Of a stretch of 64,000 nt of DNA, positions 19,678-29,516 are shown piece after piece. Source of the DNA: Sphingomonadales bacterium (lineage in GTDB: Bacteria > Pseudomonadota > Alphaproteobacteria > Sphingomonadales > Sphingomonadaceae); contig JAAURJ010000001.1 of the NCBI GenBank assembly GCA_012032285.1, forward strand, positions 62,001-126,000, read 5' to 3'. The notes beneath the pieces were generated by a model. The model was given only the letters and a program-made list of their open reading frames with translations. It was not told the DNA's origin and ran no database searches. How positions within the stretch are numbered: position 1 is the stretch's first letter; the number at the start of each line of letters is the position of its first letter. The position numbers were made by a program, and so were the translations under genes.

Positions 19678-19693
19678 CATAGTATGTACTATG
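19678..19693. promoter_or_regulatory. Perfect palindrome CATAGTATGTACTATG upstream of the beta-helix gene
   Basis: A 16-base palindrome ends 25 bases before the ATG at 19719, where a promoter and operator would be expected. The regulator is unknown. Confidence 0.45.
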
Positions 19694-19718
19694 AGTGTCT
19701 ATAGTGAAGGTATACCCC

Positions 19719-20678
19719 ATGTCCAAATCCGCCTATATGATTGGATCGCTTGTCGGTCTGGCCGCATTGCTCGCATGGGCGCATGATGCCGCCGCACAGG
19801 CCGATCAAAATGCCCCCTTTCAAATTGCCGAAACCGGGCAGAAATTCCGGATATTGGATCAGGCGGTAAAAGCGATTGGCAATGGTCAGGGTACAATTTT
19901 GATCCGGCCCGGCCTGTATCAGCAATGCGCGGTGCAGGAAGAGGGCCGCATCGCTTACCGCGCTGCCGCCATCGGACAGGTGATCTTTGACCGGGCCACC
20001 TGCGAGGGCAAGGCCGCTTTGGTATTGCGGGGCCAGAGCGCAAGCGTGGACGGCATCATTTTTCAGGGCATGGCCGTGGCGGACGCCAATGGCGCCGGGA
20101 TCCGGCTTGAAAAAGGCGATCTGGTCGTCACCCGTTCGATTTTCCGCGACAGCGAACAGGGCATTTTGACCGCGCCCGATCCATCATCAAGCATTCGCAT
20201 TGACCAATCAACTTTTTCCGGGCTTGGCCGCTGCGACCGCGGATTGGACTGTGCGCATAGTATCTATATTGGCGATTATGGATCGCTGACCGTTACCAAT
20301 AGCCGTTTTGAACGCGGTAATGGCGGCCATTATGTGAAAAGCCGCGCAGCCCGTGTCGATATTCGCGACAATGCCTTTGACGATAGCCGCGGTCATACCA
20401 CCAATTATATGATCGACCTGCCCGGCGGAGCGACCGGCACGATCAGCGGCAATAAATTTGTGCAGGGCGAGGATAAGGAAAATTACAGCGCCTTCATTAC
20501 CGTCGCCCCCGAAGGCAAAAAACATAGCAGTGCGGGCCTGTCGATTGCCAATAATGACGCCCGAATCGGCCCTGGCATCAGCAGGAGCAGCACATTTCTG
20601 GCCGACTGGTCAGGGGACCAAATTGCATTGGGCGTCAACCGGCTTGGCCCCAATTTGAAACGATATGAACGGCGCTGA
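19719..20678 (+). CDS. Exported right-handed beta-helix repeat protein
   Basis: A signal peptide (SLVGLAALLAWAHDAAAQA) leads a 319-residue protein with repeated beta-helix rungs, e.g. VDGIIFQGMAVADANGAGIRL, LVVTRSIFRDSEQGILTA and LTVTNSRFERGNGGHYVK. This is the pectate-lyase-like fold of DUF1565/Beta_helix proteins. No catalytic site is recognised. AAGG stands 8 bases before the ATG at 19719, which I prefer to the 19695 start. It may bind or process a polysaccharide in the periplasm, but that is inference. Confidence 0.8.
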   Translation: MSKSAYMIGSLVGLAALLAWAHDAAAQADQNAPFQIAETGQKFRILDQAVKAIGNGQGTILIRPGLYQQCAVQEEGRIAYRAAAIGQVIFDRATCEGKAALVLRGQSASVDGIIFQGMAVADANGAGIRLEKGDLVVTRSIFRDSEQGILTAPDPSSSIRIDQSTFSGLGRCDRGLDCAHSIYIGDYGSLTVTNSRFERGNGGHYVKSRAARVDIRDNAFDDSRGHTTNYMIDLPGGATGTISGNKFVQGEDKENYSAFITVAPEGKKHSSAGLSIANNDARIGPGISRSSTFLADWSGDQIALGVNRLGPNLKRYERR

Positions 20679-20688
20679 TTACCGGTAA

Positions 20689-22107
20689 TCAAGGATCAGA
20701 CCCATAAACCGGTATCTCAATCTTCATCCGTGCATAAAGTTCATCAGGCGCGAATAATATTCTAGCGCTGCGGTTATGCAGATACAAGATTGCAGCATCC
20801 TGCGCCCCTGCCATTTCCTTTTCGGCAATAATGCTAAGTGTATCGCCGCGTTGCACCTCATAACTGCGCACGCGGTCGGGTGGACGTAGCGCCCGATTGT
20901 CCCATATCCCTTTTTTTTCCAGCGCCGCTTCGTCAACCTGAATATCCGCCGCAACCGGGCTGTCACGCAGCAGCGGGTACCATTGCTTCAACGGTGCCGG
21001 CCGATAGGGCTGCTTTTCGGGTAAATCCGCAGGGTTGCTATGAAAGCGGCGAATGACTAACGGATGGAATTCGGGCGTTTCCATATTGCTAAAGTCACGG
21101 TCGGCCAAGCGACCCGCCGCCTCCAGCAAATCGCCAAAGCTGTTTTTATATTTATCCTTCACATTGAATAAAGCGGCGCGGTGATCGGGCAACAATTCGA
21201 AGAGCGGGCTATGTTCATCAACGTCAAATCGCAGCTCCTCTTTCATCGCACCGCGCATCACCCATTCGAGCGCAGCATCCGACAGTCCTGTCACCAGCCC
21301 GCCGCCGCCTACAGAGCCATGATTGCCGGGAAACAGCATTTGTTGATAGCGTTTTGCCTCTGGCTCTGCGGCATTGAGTACATCTAGGTTCGACCATAGC
21401 GTCGGTTCAAATGTCGCACGCCTTTCATCAATCGCAACGGCGTGGCGGGCTCTTTTGACAGTCGATGACAGGCGTGTATCATGAAAACGGTATTTGCGGC
21501 GAAATCGGGAAAACAGGTTCAAATGCTTGGGCACACCCAGCGCCCCAACCGTATCCCATATCCCGACATAGCGGATATTGAGGTCGGTTGGCGCTTCATT
21601 ATCTTCATTGGGATATTGATCCTTGCGCCATTGCCGGTCGCCGGGCAGGCATAGCTCGCGGCAATGTTCAAATCGGAATTGCCGCGCGGCATCGCTGTCG
21701 GGCCGGGTATCTTCCTTTCGGCTTGTATACAGGTTTTTGGCCGCACCAATTTGATGCAGTGCGCGGCGCGACACTATTCCGCAATTGCGTACCATGCCGA
21801 CAAAGGAACGCGCACTAAACGCCCCGCGTGAAAAGCCGAAGACATAAATATCGTCACCCGGTTCATAATTAAGCACCAGAAAATGATATGCTTCGGCAAT
21901 ATTATCCTTCAGCCCCCATCCAAACATACCCGCCGGCATTTTCAGCCATTTGCTGTTCGTTCCAACACCCTCGTCATAGTGGATAAGCTGCGCATGGTCA
22001 TGCCTGTCCACGCGGCTGATTGCCTGTGCAATCCTGGCAACATTGGTGGGACTAGGACTGTCAATCCGGTTCCATGTGCCATCAAAGCAGAAAATCAGTT
22101 TCTTCAT
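20689..22107 (-). CDS. DUF2235 alpha/beta-hydrolase with LysM-like C-terminus
   Basis: DUF2235 proteins are serine hydrolases related to Tle1 phospholipases of type VI secretion. The start KKLIFCFDGTWN, the nucleophile elbow GFSRGAFSAR (GxSxG, about residue 103) and YVGIWDTVGALGVPKH are all family hallmarks. The last about 60 residues (YEVQRGDTLSIIAEKEMAG onward) resemble a LysM-type module. No signal peptide and no T6SS genes are visible nearby, so a cytoplasmic lipase or esterase role is as likely as an effector role. It is 472 aa, and the stop lies 10 bases from the convergent beta-helix gene. Confidence 0.85.
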   Translation of the reverse strand: MKKLIFCFDGTWNRIDSPSPTNVARIAQAISRVDRHDHAQLIHYDEGVGTNSKWLKMPAGMFGWGLKDNIAEAYHFLVLNYEPGDDIYVFGFSRGAFSARSFVGMVRNCGIVSRRALHQIGAAKNLYTSRKEDTRPDSDAARQFRFEHCRELCLPGDRQWRKDQYPNEDNEAPTDLNIRYVGIWDTVGALGVPKHLNLFSRFRRKYRFHDTRLSSTVKRARHAVAIDERRATFEPTLWSNLDVLNAAEPEAKRYQQMLFPGNHGSVGGGGLVTGLSDAALEWVMRGAMKEELRFDVDEHSPLFELLPDHRAALFNVKDKYKNSFGDLLEAAGRLADRDFSNMETPEFHPLVIRRFHSNPADLPEKQPYRPAPLKQWYPLLRDSPVAADIQVDEAALEKKGIWDNRALRPPDRVRSYEVQRGDTLSIIAEKEMAGAQDAAILYLHNRSARILFAPDELYARMKIEIPVYGSDP

Positions 22108-22212
22108 CGCATACCCCCTGTTTTGGTCGATATGCGGCCCGTTTTTCTTTTGGCTTATACACCAAAATCGGGTCAGAAAGAAGGATTAGCTTATATTATG
22201 CCAAGCAGCGGG

Positions 22213-24071
22213 TCAGCGGGGGCGGTTACCTTTTGCCTTATGCTTGACGCCATGTTTGGAATGCGGGCGGTCTTTGCCAAATCCGCCGCCTTTTTTCTTT
22301 GGTCCCTTGGGGCTTTCGCCGTCAAATTTTGCGGCTAGGGTCGGGCGTTTGTTCCTGCCGTCATCCTTGCCCTTATGCTCCTTGTCGCGCCGGTTTCCGC
22401 GCGGTTTTCCGGTGCTTCGTCCGCGCCCTTCATAATCCGGTTTGCCGCGTTTCCTGTTTTCCTTTGCCAAATCGCGCGGCGGAGCCTCTGACTGGGTGAT
22501 TTCGACATCGGCATCCTCGTCACGGCCCGGTTTTTGCACTTGTTTGGCAAAAGCCTTTGCGCTGTTCGCGGCAATCCCGACAAAAGTTTCGTTGGCGGCA
22601 ATGCGGATCGCGCCGACATCATTTTTGGTCACGCCGCCGCGCCGACAGATTAGCGGCAACAACCATTTGGGATCGGCGTTATTATTGCGCCCGACATTGA
22701 TCCGGAACCAGATAGCATCGTCAAATCCGTTTCGATGTGATTCTTTGCCAACCTCTGGCCGCTTACCATCGTCCAGCAATTCTTCGGCCGATGGCATTTC
22801 CGCGCGGTGCATGGCAACCAGCTTTGCCGCGATGTCCGCAGGGCTTAGCGTCTCCAGCAAGGTCGCGCCCAATGCCCGGTCACCATCATCAATGTCGGTA
22901 GGCGCAAGCAGTTTTTCAAGCAAACGCTCATGGTCCTTTGCCTTAATCTCTTCGGCGGTGGGAACCTTGATCCAATCGGGATTTATCTTCGCCCCGCGCA
23001 GCATGGATTCCACGCGCTTACGCCGCTGATAAGGAACGACCAGCACCGCCGTTCCTTTCCTACCGGCCCGGCCGGTGCGACCCGAACGGTGTTGCAGCGC
23101 CTCTGCATCACGCGGGATTTCGACATGGATGACAAGGGTGACACTGGGCAGGTCAATTCCCCGCGCCGCGACATCGGTGGCGACACAGATACGGGCGCGT
23201 TTGTTGCGCAGCGATTGCAACGCGGCGTTGCGTTCCTGCTGGCTGTGTTCGCCCGATAGCGCCACCGCGCTAAAACCTCTATTGGTCAGCTTTGCGTGCA
23301 GATGCCGCACACTTTCCCTTGTTGCACAAAACAGAATGGCGGTTTCCGCCTCATATAGGCGCAGCAGGTTTACGACAGCATTTTCAATATCGGGCGGCGC
23401 AACGGTAACGGCTTGATAGGCAATATCGCCGTGACCACGTTCTTCACCAATGGTGCTGATCCGCATCGCGTCATTCTGATACCGTTTGGCGAGCGCGGCA
23501 ATCGGTTTGGGCATGGTCGCCGAAAACATAAGCGTGCGGCGCCCGGTCGGGCTGGCGTTGAGCAGCTCCTCCAACTCTTCACGAAAACCCATGTCGAGCA
23601 TTTCATCGGCTTCATCCAGCACCGCAACTTTCAACTCCGACAGGTCGAGCGCCCCGCGCTCCAGATGGTCGCGCAGACGCCCAGGCGTCCCGACAACAAT
23701 TTGCGCCCCATTTTTCAAATTACGCCGTTCCTTGCTGGCGTCCATACCGCCAACACAAGTAGCGATGCGCACCCCTGCGCCCGCATAAAGCCAGCCCAGT
23801 TCGCGCGCGACCTGAAGCGCCAATTCGCGTGTCGGCGCGATAATCAACGCAGCAGGCAGCCCAGCCAAACTAACCAGCCCGCCATCCAAAATCTGCGGCG
23901 CCATGGCGAGACCAAAAGCCACGGTTTTGCCCGAACCCGTTTGTGCCGAAACGATCAAATCGCGGCCCGCCGCTTCGGGCACGACCACCGCAAGCTGGAC
24001 AGGGGTTAGCGCGGTATATTCACGTGCGGCAAGCGCCTCGCCGAGCAGCGGGTGTATATGGTCAATGACAT
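22213..24071 (-). CDS. DEAD-box RNA helicase (DeaD/DbpA-like), N-terminus frame-broken
   Basis: An ATP-dependent RNA helicase for ribosome assembly or RNA turnover. Motifs in order are AQTGSGKT (I), PTRELALQV (Ia), VLDEADEMLDMGF (II), FSATMP (III) and HRSGRTGRAGRKG (VI). A DbpA-like RNA-binding domain follows (WFRINVGRNNNADPKWLLP), then a very basic tail. The ORF track starts at GTG 23988, after the Q motif. The true start is ATG 24071 with AAGGA 6 bases before it; one T missing near 24064-24066 breaks MSFDHIHPLLGEALAAREY. The joined product is about 619 aa. It is divergent from phaC. Confidence 0.9.
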
Positions 24072-24120
24072 AGTGATTCCTTGGATAGTGGCGCCCTTTG
24101 CGCCTTATTTGTGCTAATGT

Positions 24121-24150
24121 CCATGCTGCACTGCAAAATAATTATTTTGC
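24121..24150 (+). promoter_or_regulatory. PhaR-like element and palindrome upstream of phaC
   Basis: CCATGCTGCACTGCAA (24121-24136) is identical, inverted, to 29523-29538 in the phasin promoter. It overlaps a perfect 18-base palindrome GCAAAATAATTATTTTGC (24133-24150). It lies about 40-70 bases before the phaC start. Confidence 0.6.
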
Positions 24151-24188
24151 CCTTCGACATGGCTGCTGCTTCGCGCTATTCAAATGCC

Positions 24189-25852
24189 ATGACCGACTCT
24201 TCCAAATTGCCGCCCATCTTTGACCCGGATATGATGCCCGACATGATGAAAGCCTTTACAGCGCAAATGGCAGGCAGCACGCTTCCCGAAGGTAGCGACC
24301 CGCTGACCGGTTATAAGCACGCAATGGATGCATGGGGAAAAGTGCTTGAACCAATGGCGAAGGCGGGGCGGGATAAAGTCAATCCGGCGGACCGCCGGTT
24401 TAGGGGCGAGGCATGGGAGCATCCGGTATTCGACCTGATGCGGCAAGGCTATAGCGTGATGAGCGACTATATACTTGGTGCGGCAGAGCAGATGGATGGC
24501 ATTGATGCGGATCAAAAGGCAAAGTTGACCTTTGCCGTGCGGCAAGTTGTCGATGCGATGAGCCCGGCCAATAACGCCTTTACCAATCCGATTGCGCTGG
24601 ACCGGGCGATAGAAACCAAAGGAGCCAGCCTGATGAAGGGCATGGCGCATATGATGGCGGATATTCAAGCCGGCCAAATGACCCATACCGATCGTCAAGC
24701 GTTTCGTTTGGGCGAAAATATTGCGGCGACGCCTGGCAAGGTGGTGCATGAAACCCCGCTTTATCAGCTTGTGCAATATGCACCAACGACGGACAAGGTT
24801 TTGAAAATTCCGCTGGTGATTTTCCCGCCATGGATCAACCGTTTCTATATCCTCGACCTGACAGCGGAAAAAAGCTTTATCAAATGGTGCACGGATCAAG
24901 GGATAACTGTTTTTATCGCCAGCTGGAAATCCGCCGATGCGTCGATGAAGGATGTGGTGTGGGACGATTATATCGCCGCCGAAATTGACGCGGTGGATAC
25001 GATATGCGGCCTTTTGGATGTAAAGTCGGTGCATATAATCGGCTATTGTGTTGCGGGCACCACGCTGGCCGCCGCGCTGGCCGTTCTGGCCGCCAAGGGC
25101 GAAGCGGCAAAGGTCAAATCAGCGACTTTCTTTACGGCTCAAGTTGATTTCAGCGAAGCTGGCGACCTGCTTAGCTTCATCGACGATCATCAACTCAAGA
25201 TGATAGAGGCGCTTTCGGGCGAAGGTTATCTGGATGGCCGTTTCCTTGCGCTGACCTTCAACCTGTTGCGCGGTAATGATCTGATCTGGTCAACGGTGGT
25301 CAAAATTATCTTTTGGGCGATGATTATCCCGCCTTTGACCTGCTGCATTGGAATGGCGATGTCACCAACCTGCCGGCCAAATGGCATAAGGCCTATTTGT
25401 GCGACCTGTACCGCGATAACAAATTGATCGAGCCTGGGCGTTTATCGGCGCTGGGTGTTCCGATTGACCTGACTAAGGTGGAAACCCCCGCCTATATTCA
25501 AGCCGGACGGGAAGATCATATTGCCCCTGCGAAAAGCGTCTGGAAAATGCAACATCATTTCAAAGGACCAATGAAATTCGTGCTGGCAGGCAGCGGCCAT
25601 ATCGCTGGGGTCGTTAACCCACCGGTGCTGGGAAAATATCAATATTGGCTCAATGATGATGACAAGGCCGACAGCCTCGAAGCCTTTATTGCCGGAGCAA
25701 AGGAAACCAAAGGCAGCTGGTGGCCCGATTGGCTGTCTTGGCTGAAAACACATAGCGATAAAATGGTTAAGGCCGATGGTGGCCGTATGCCAGGTGAGGG
25801 CAAGCTAAAAGCAATTGAAGACGCGCCCGGCCGCTATGTGAAAACACGATAG
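24189..25852 (+). CDS. phaC: Class I poly(R)-hydroxyalkanoate synthase PhaC, frame broken by one-base loss
   Basis: PhaC polymerises (R)-3-hydroxyacyl-CoA into PHA on carbon-storage granules. The lipase-like box is GYCVAGT with the nucleophilic cysteine (about residue 287). The remaining triad is the aspartate in GREDHIAPAKSVW and the histidine in GSGHIAGVVNPP. The PHA_synth N-terminal domain (SDYILGAAEQM, PLVIFPPWINRFYILDL) is complete. Adding one A at the A4 run (25302-25305) restores VVKNYLLGDDYPAFDLLHWN and gives about 554 aa. The ATG at 24189 is chosen, although no strong ribosome site is visible and 24159 is an alternative. phaA and phaB are not adjacent. Confidence 0.93.
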
Positions 25853-25892
25853 CTGCCGAATAGCCCCCGATGAATGCCAAGGTTCGGCGGGG

Positions 25893-26306
25893 TTATCGGA
25901 CCCCGTCCTCGCGCCGCTGGGCAAACCATTCGCGTAGCGCTTTGGCCTGACATCCGGTGAAACCATTGCTGCCAACCGCCGAACAGCTGTCCGGCCTTGC
26001 CATACGGGCAATATTATCCAAACTCTCTGTTGCGGCGGCAAGGCTACGGTCACCGCTATGTGGCAATTCCGGTTTCTGGTAAACAGTGGCAGGGATGCGG
26101 TACCGCTCACTTTCCGGGCGTTCGGCGCAAACCACAATTTCGCCTTCTTCGGCCAGTGGACAGCGTTCTTCGCCATATGTGATTAAAAAGGACCAGCGTT
26201 CGGGCGGTGCTTCTGTTTCCGGAACGCTTTTCGCAATTGCGCAATGCGGATTGATGGCCAAGGATGCGAATATTATTGCAACGCCAAAGAACATCAATCT
26301 TTTCAT
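25893..26306 (-). CDS. Exported hypothetical protein with CP...IVVC motif
   Basis: A 137-residue protein with a signal peptide (MKRLMFFGVAIIFASLAI, ending near CAIA). The segment ERCPLAEEGEIVVCAERPE followed by YRIPA resembles a small family of exported sphingomonad proteins; two further cysteines lie in SCSAVGSNGFTGC. The start at 26306 follows GGGAGAAAG and begins the signal peptide, and the 26378 ORF start is less likely. No function is known. Confidence 0.65.
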   Translation of the reverse strand: MKRLMFFGVAIIFASLAINPHCAIAKSVPETEAPPERWSFLITYGEERCPLAEEGEIVVCAERPESERYRIPATVYQKPELPHSGDRSLAAATESLDNIARMARPDSCSAVGSNGFTGCQAKALREWFAQRREDGVR

Positions 26307-26473
26307 ATTTTTCTTTCTCCCTGTGTGCCGACGATAGTGATGCGGCCCGTTTTCTCGCTTGCAATGGATTGCATCCATAGGGGTTGACCTTTGATGAATC
26401 GCTTATTGCGCTCAAAAAATGGTAAAAATAAGGATGTCTGTTTCACGCAATAGGCATAAGGCAAAAACCTACC

Positions 26474-26503
26474 CTTTACGTAAACGTAAAGTAAGGCTAT
26501 ATT
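26474..26503 (+). promoter_or_regulatory. LiuR/MerR-type operator and -10 box before the acyl-CoA dehydrogenase genes
   Basis: A perfect 18-base inverted repeat CTTTACGTAAACGTAAAG (26474-26491) is followed by TATATT (26498-26503). It closely resembles known LiuR (MerR family) operators that control branched-chain amino acid and acyl-CoA catabolism. The regulator gene is not in the window. Confidence 0.6.
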
Positions 26504-26531
26504 CCTTTTATAGCTTTTGAGGAGAATCGCC

Positions 26532-27725
26532 ATGGATATGGAATTTAGCGCCGAAGACATTGCTTTTCGGGAAGAAGTGCGCAGCTTCATCACCGAAAAC
26601 TACCCCGAATCATTACGGGCGGCGCAGGAAGAGGGAGAGGAAATGTCGAAGGAGAATTTCCTCAGTTGGCACCGCATCTTGGCGAAAAAGGGCTGGGTTG
26701 CGCCCGCATGGCCGGCGGAATATGGCGGTCCGGGCTGGACAGCGACGCAGCGTTTTATCTTTTCCGAAGAAATCGCTTCGGCCGACTGTGTGCAGATCAT
26801 GCCCTTTGGCATCAATATGGTCGGTCCTGTCATTTATACATTCGGCACGCCGGAACAAAAGGCCCATTTCCTGCCCCGCATATTATCGGGTGAGGATTGG
26901 TGGTGTCAGGGTTATTCTGAACCCGGCGCAGGCAGCGACCTTGCGTCCTTGCGCACCACAGCGGTGCGGGACGGTGATGATTATATCGTCAACGGGCAAA
27001 AGACTTGGACCACCATGGCGCAGCACGCCGACTGGGGTTTCTTCCTTGTCAAAACCGATAAGGAAGCCAAGGCGCAGGAAGCCATTTCTTTCCTTTTAAT
27101 TGACATGAAATCCCCCGGAGTCACGGTGCGCCCGATCATCACGCTGGGCGGCGAGCATGAGGTGAATGAGGTCTGGCTGGAGGATGTGCGCGTGCCAGTA
27201 TCGAATCGCGTCTATGAAGAGAATAAAGGTTGGACCTGTGCCAAATTCCTGTTGGCGCACGAACGCACTGGTATTGCCGGAGTTGCCCGGTCCAAGCGCG
27301 GGGTGGAAAAGATTAAATCCATCGCTCGTAATGAAGTGGATGGTGATAACCCGCTGCTCCAAAACCCGTTTTTCAAACGCAAGATTGCGCAGCTGGAAAT
27401 TGATCTGACCGCGCTGGAATTTACCGAATTGCGCTCGCTTGCCGGAGAAGCGGCAGGCAGGGGGCCAGGGCCGGAATCAAGCCTGCTCAAAATCAAAGGG
27501 TCTGAGATACAGCAGCGGATTACAGAATTGGCACTCGAAGCCGTCGGCCATTATGGCGCCCCTTATTTTCGCGGCTTTGGTGAAGGTGATAACGCGCATC
27601 CCATCGGCCCTGATTATGCCCACCGCGCCGCGCCGGTTTATTTCAACACCCGGAAAACCACCATCTATGGCGGATCCAACGAGATACAGCGCAACATCAT
27701 CGCAAAAATGGTGCTGGGGCTTTAA
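26532..27725 (+). CDS. Acyl-CoA dehydrogenase (PimC-like, first of tandem pair)
   Basis: An FAD flavoprotein that introduces the alpha-beta double bond into acyl-CoA. The 397-residue protein has the mid-domain signature CQGYSEPGAGSDLASLRTTA and QKTWTTMAQHADWGFFLVKT, and the C-terminal IYGGSNEIQRNIIAKMVLGL. GAGGAG lies 8 bases before the ATG at 26532. A second, smaller acyl-CoA dehydrogenase follows after 47 bases. The pair resembles large/small dehydrogenase partners such as PimC/PimD (pimeloyl-CoA dehydrogenase), which may form a heteromer. The LiuR-type operator upstream suggests induction by an acyl-CoA. The substrate is not determinable here. Confidence 0.92.
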   Translation: MDMEFSAEDIAFREEVRSFITENYPESLRAAQEEGEEMSKENFLSWHRILAKKGWVAPAWPAEYGGPGWTATQRFIFSEEIASADCVQIMPFGINMVGPVIYTFGTPEQKAHFLPRILSGEDWWCQGYSEPGAGSDLASLRTTAVRDGDDYIVNGQKTWTTMAQHADWGFFLVKTDKEAKAQEAISFLLIDMKSPGVTVRPIITLGGEHEVNEVWLEDVRVPVSNRVYEENKGWTCAKFLLAHERTGIAGVARSKRGVEKIKSIARNEVDGDNPLLQNPFFKRKIAQLEIDLTALEFTELRSLAGEAAGRGPGPESSLLKIKGSEIQQRITELALEAVGHYGAPYFRGFGEGDNAHPIGPDYAHRAAPVYFNTRKTTIYGGSNEIQRNIIAKMVLGL

Positions 27726-27772
27726 CGCGCATTTTTTGCATAAGCGCGTAATATTATAATCGAGGAACGAAA

Positions 27773-28912
27773 ATGGATTTCACCTATACCGAAACGCAGG
27801 ACATGATCCGCGATACGCTGGCCCGGTTTTTGGCCGACACCTATGATTTCGACAAACGCCGCGCGATGATTGACAGCGATTTGGGCCGCGATCCTGGCAT
27901 ATGGACCGCATTGGCGCAGGAGCTGGGTATGTTGGGCGCAGCCTTTGCCGAAGAGCATGGCGGCCTTGGCGGCGGCCATTTGGAAAATGCGATCATCATG
28001 GAAGAATTGGGCAAGGTGATGGCGATTGAGCCTTATCTACAAACCGTTGTGCTTGGCGGCGGGGCGCTGAAGGCCGTGGGCGGCGCTCATGCTGATGCGA
28101 TGATCCCCGAAATAATCGCTGGCAATGCGATCATCGCCTTTGCCTATGCCGAACCGCAGGGGCGCTATAACCTCGCCAATGTGCAAACAAGCGCAAAGAA
28201 AAACGGCGGCGGCTATGTGCTCAATGGCCATAAATCGGTTGTCTATGCCGCGCCTTGGGCCACGCATCTGCTGGTCAGCGCCAGAACAGGCGGCGGGCAA
28301 AGCGAACGGGACGGCATTTCTCTGTTCCTGATTGATGCCACTCTATCCGGTATCGTTCGCCGCGATTATCCCACCGTCGACGGTTTTCGCGCGTCGGAGA
28401 TTTATTTTGAAAATGCCTCTATCCCAGCCGAAGCCTTGCTGGGCGAAGAAGGCGGTGCATTGCCGGTGATTGAGCAGATCGTTGATGAAGCGACCGTTGC
28501 GGTCTGCGCGGAGGCCATCGGCGTGACGGCAAAACTGCATGAAGGCACGCTGGACTATAGCAAGCAGCGCAAACAATTTGGTCAGGAAATCGGCCGTTTC
28601 CAAGTGCTGCAACACCGTATGGTCGATATGTTTATGGAGGTGGAGCAGGCCAAATCAATGACGATTATGGCCATGCTGCATCTGGACAAACCGGCGGATG
28701 AACGCATGGCAGCGGTGAGCGCAGCGAAGGCACGGATCAGCAGGGGCGCCAATTTTGTTGGTCAAAATGCGATCCAGACGCATGGCGGTATCGGTATCAC
28801 GCAGGAGCTTGCCATCGGTCATTATTTCAAACGCGCCACGATGATCGAGAATCAATTTGGTAGTGCAGACCATCATTTTGATCGGTATGAAGCTTTGACC
28901 CTGTCCGCATAA
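27773..28912 (+). CDS. Acyl-CoA dehydrogenase (PimD-like, second of tandem pair)
   Basis: This 379-residue flavoprotein is the shorter, more divergent partner of the preceding gene. It starts MDFTYTETQDMIRDTLARFL, has the mid-domain block AFAYAEPQGRYN in place of the usual EPGAGSD-type signature, and ends with QTHGGIGITQELAIGHYFKRA. The weak mid-domain motif is typical of the small subunit in such pairs. CGAGGAACGAAA precedes the ATG. It is cotranscribed with the first dehydrogenase, and a GNAT gene follows 32 bases later. Confidence 0.9.
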   Translation: MDFTYTETQDMIRDTLARFLADTYDFDKRRAMIDSDLGRDPGIWTALAQELGMLGAAFAEEHGGLGGGHLENAIIMEELGKVMAIEPYLQTVVLGGGALKAVGGAHADAMIPEIIAGNAIIAFAYAEPQGRYNLANVQTSAKKNGGGYVLNGHKSVVYAAPWATHLLVSARTGGGQSERDGISLFLIDATLSGIVRRDYPTVDGFRASEIYFENASIPAEALLGEEGGALPVIEQIVDEATVAVCAEAIGVTAKLHEGTLDYSKQRKQFGQEIGRFQVLQHRMVDMFMEVEQAKSMTIMAMLHLDKPADERMAAVSAAKARISRGANFVGQNAIQTHGGIGITQELAIGHYFKRATMIENQFGSADHHFDRYEALTLSA

Positions 28913-28944
28913 CAGCGGGGAAGAATAATCGAATAAGGTTCGTG

Positions 28945-29465
28945 ATGCCGATACAATATAGGGCGCCTGTGGCAGCCGATCTTGAAGCATTGGCCGGGCT
29001 GGGCCGGGAGACATTTTGCGATACTTTCGCCCATCTTTATGCGGCGGAGGATTTGTCTGCTTTTTTGGAACAGGTTTATTCTTTGCCTTCGGTGGAGGCT
29101 GATTTGAACAATCCGCGGCTGCATTATCAGATTGCGGAGGAGGACGGGCGGCTGGTTGGCTATTGCAAAATCGGCGAAGGGGTAACGCTCGACCATGATC
29201 CGCAGGGGCGCAGCGTTTTTGAACTGAAACAACTTTATCTTCGCTCCGGCTATTTTGGCGCAGGCATAGCCGATCGTTTGATACAATGGGCGCTGGAACA
29301 AGCGCAAAACCGCGGCGCGGATGATATGCTGCTTAGCGTATTCAGCGAAAATCCCCGTGCGCAACGTTTTTATAAAAATATGGATTCGCGCACATAGCGG
29401 ATACTATTTTCATGGTCGGAAATCACGAAGATCATGAATATATATATCTTAAAAAATTGAAATAA
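28945..29465 (+). CDS. GNAT acetyltransferase, frame broken near the 3' end
   Basis: The product starts MPIQYRAPVAADLEALAGL and has the acetyl-CoA loop LYLRSGYFGAGIADRLIQWA followed by SVFSENPRAQRFYK. The track ORF stops early at 29397. Adding one A to the A5 run (29374-29378) gives FYKKYGFAHIADTIFMVGN, the normal GNAT ending, with stop at 29465 and about 173 aa. It resembles ribosomal-protein-alanine or polyamine acetyltransferase-like GNATs, but the substrate is unknown. It may be cotranscribed with the dehydrogenase pair. Confidence 0.82.
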
Positions 29466-29516
29466 TACGGTAAATTAGTCATTTAGAAAATTTATTGTGC
29501 GCCGCACAAAAAATGC

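Noticed and set aside
24180-25034. 284-residue minus-strand ORF opposite phaC
   Set aside because: Antisense to the phaC catalytic region and without family resemblance.
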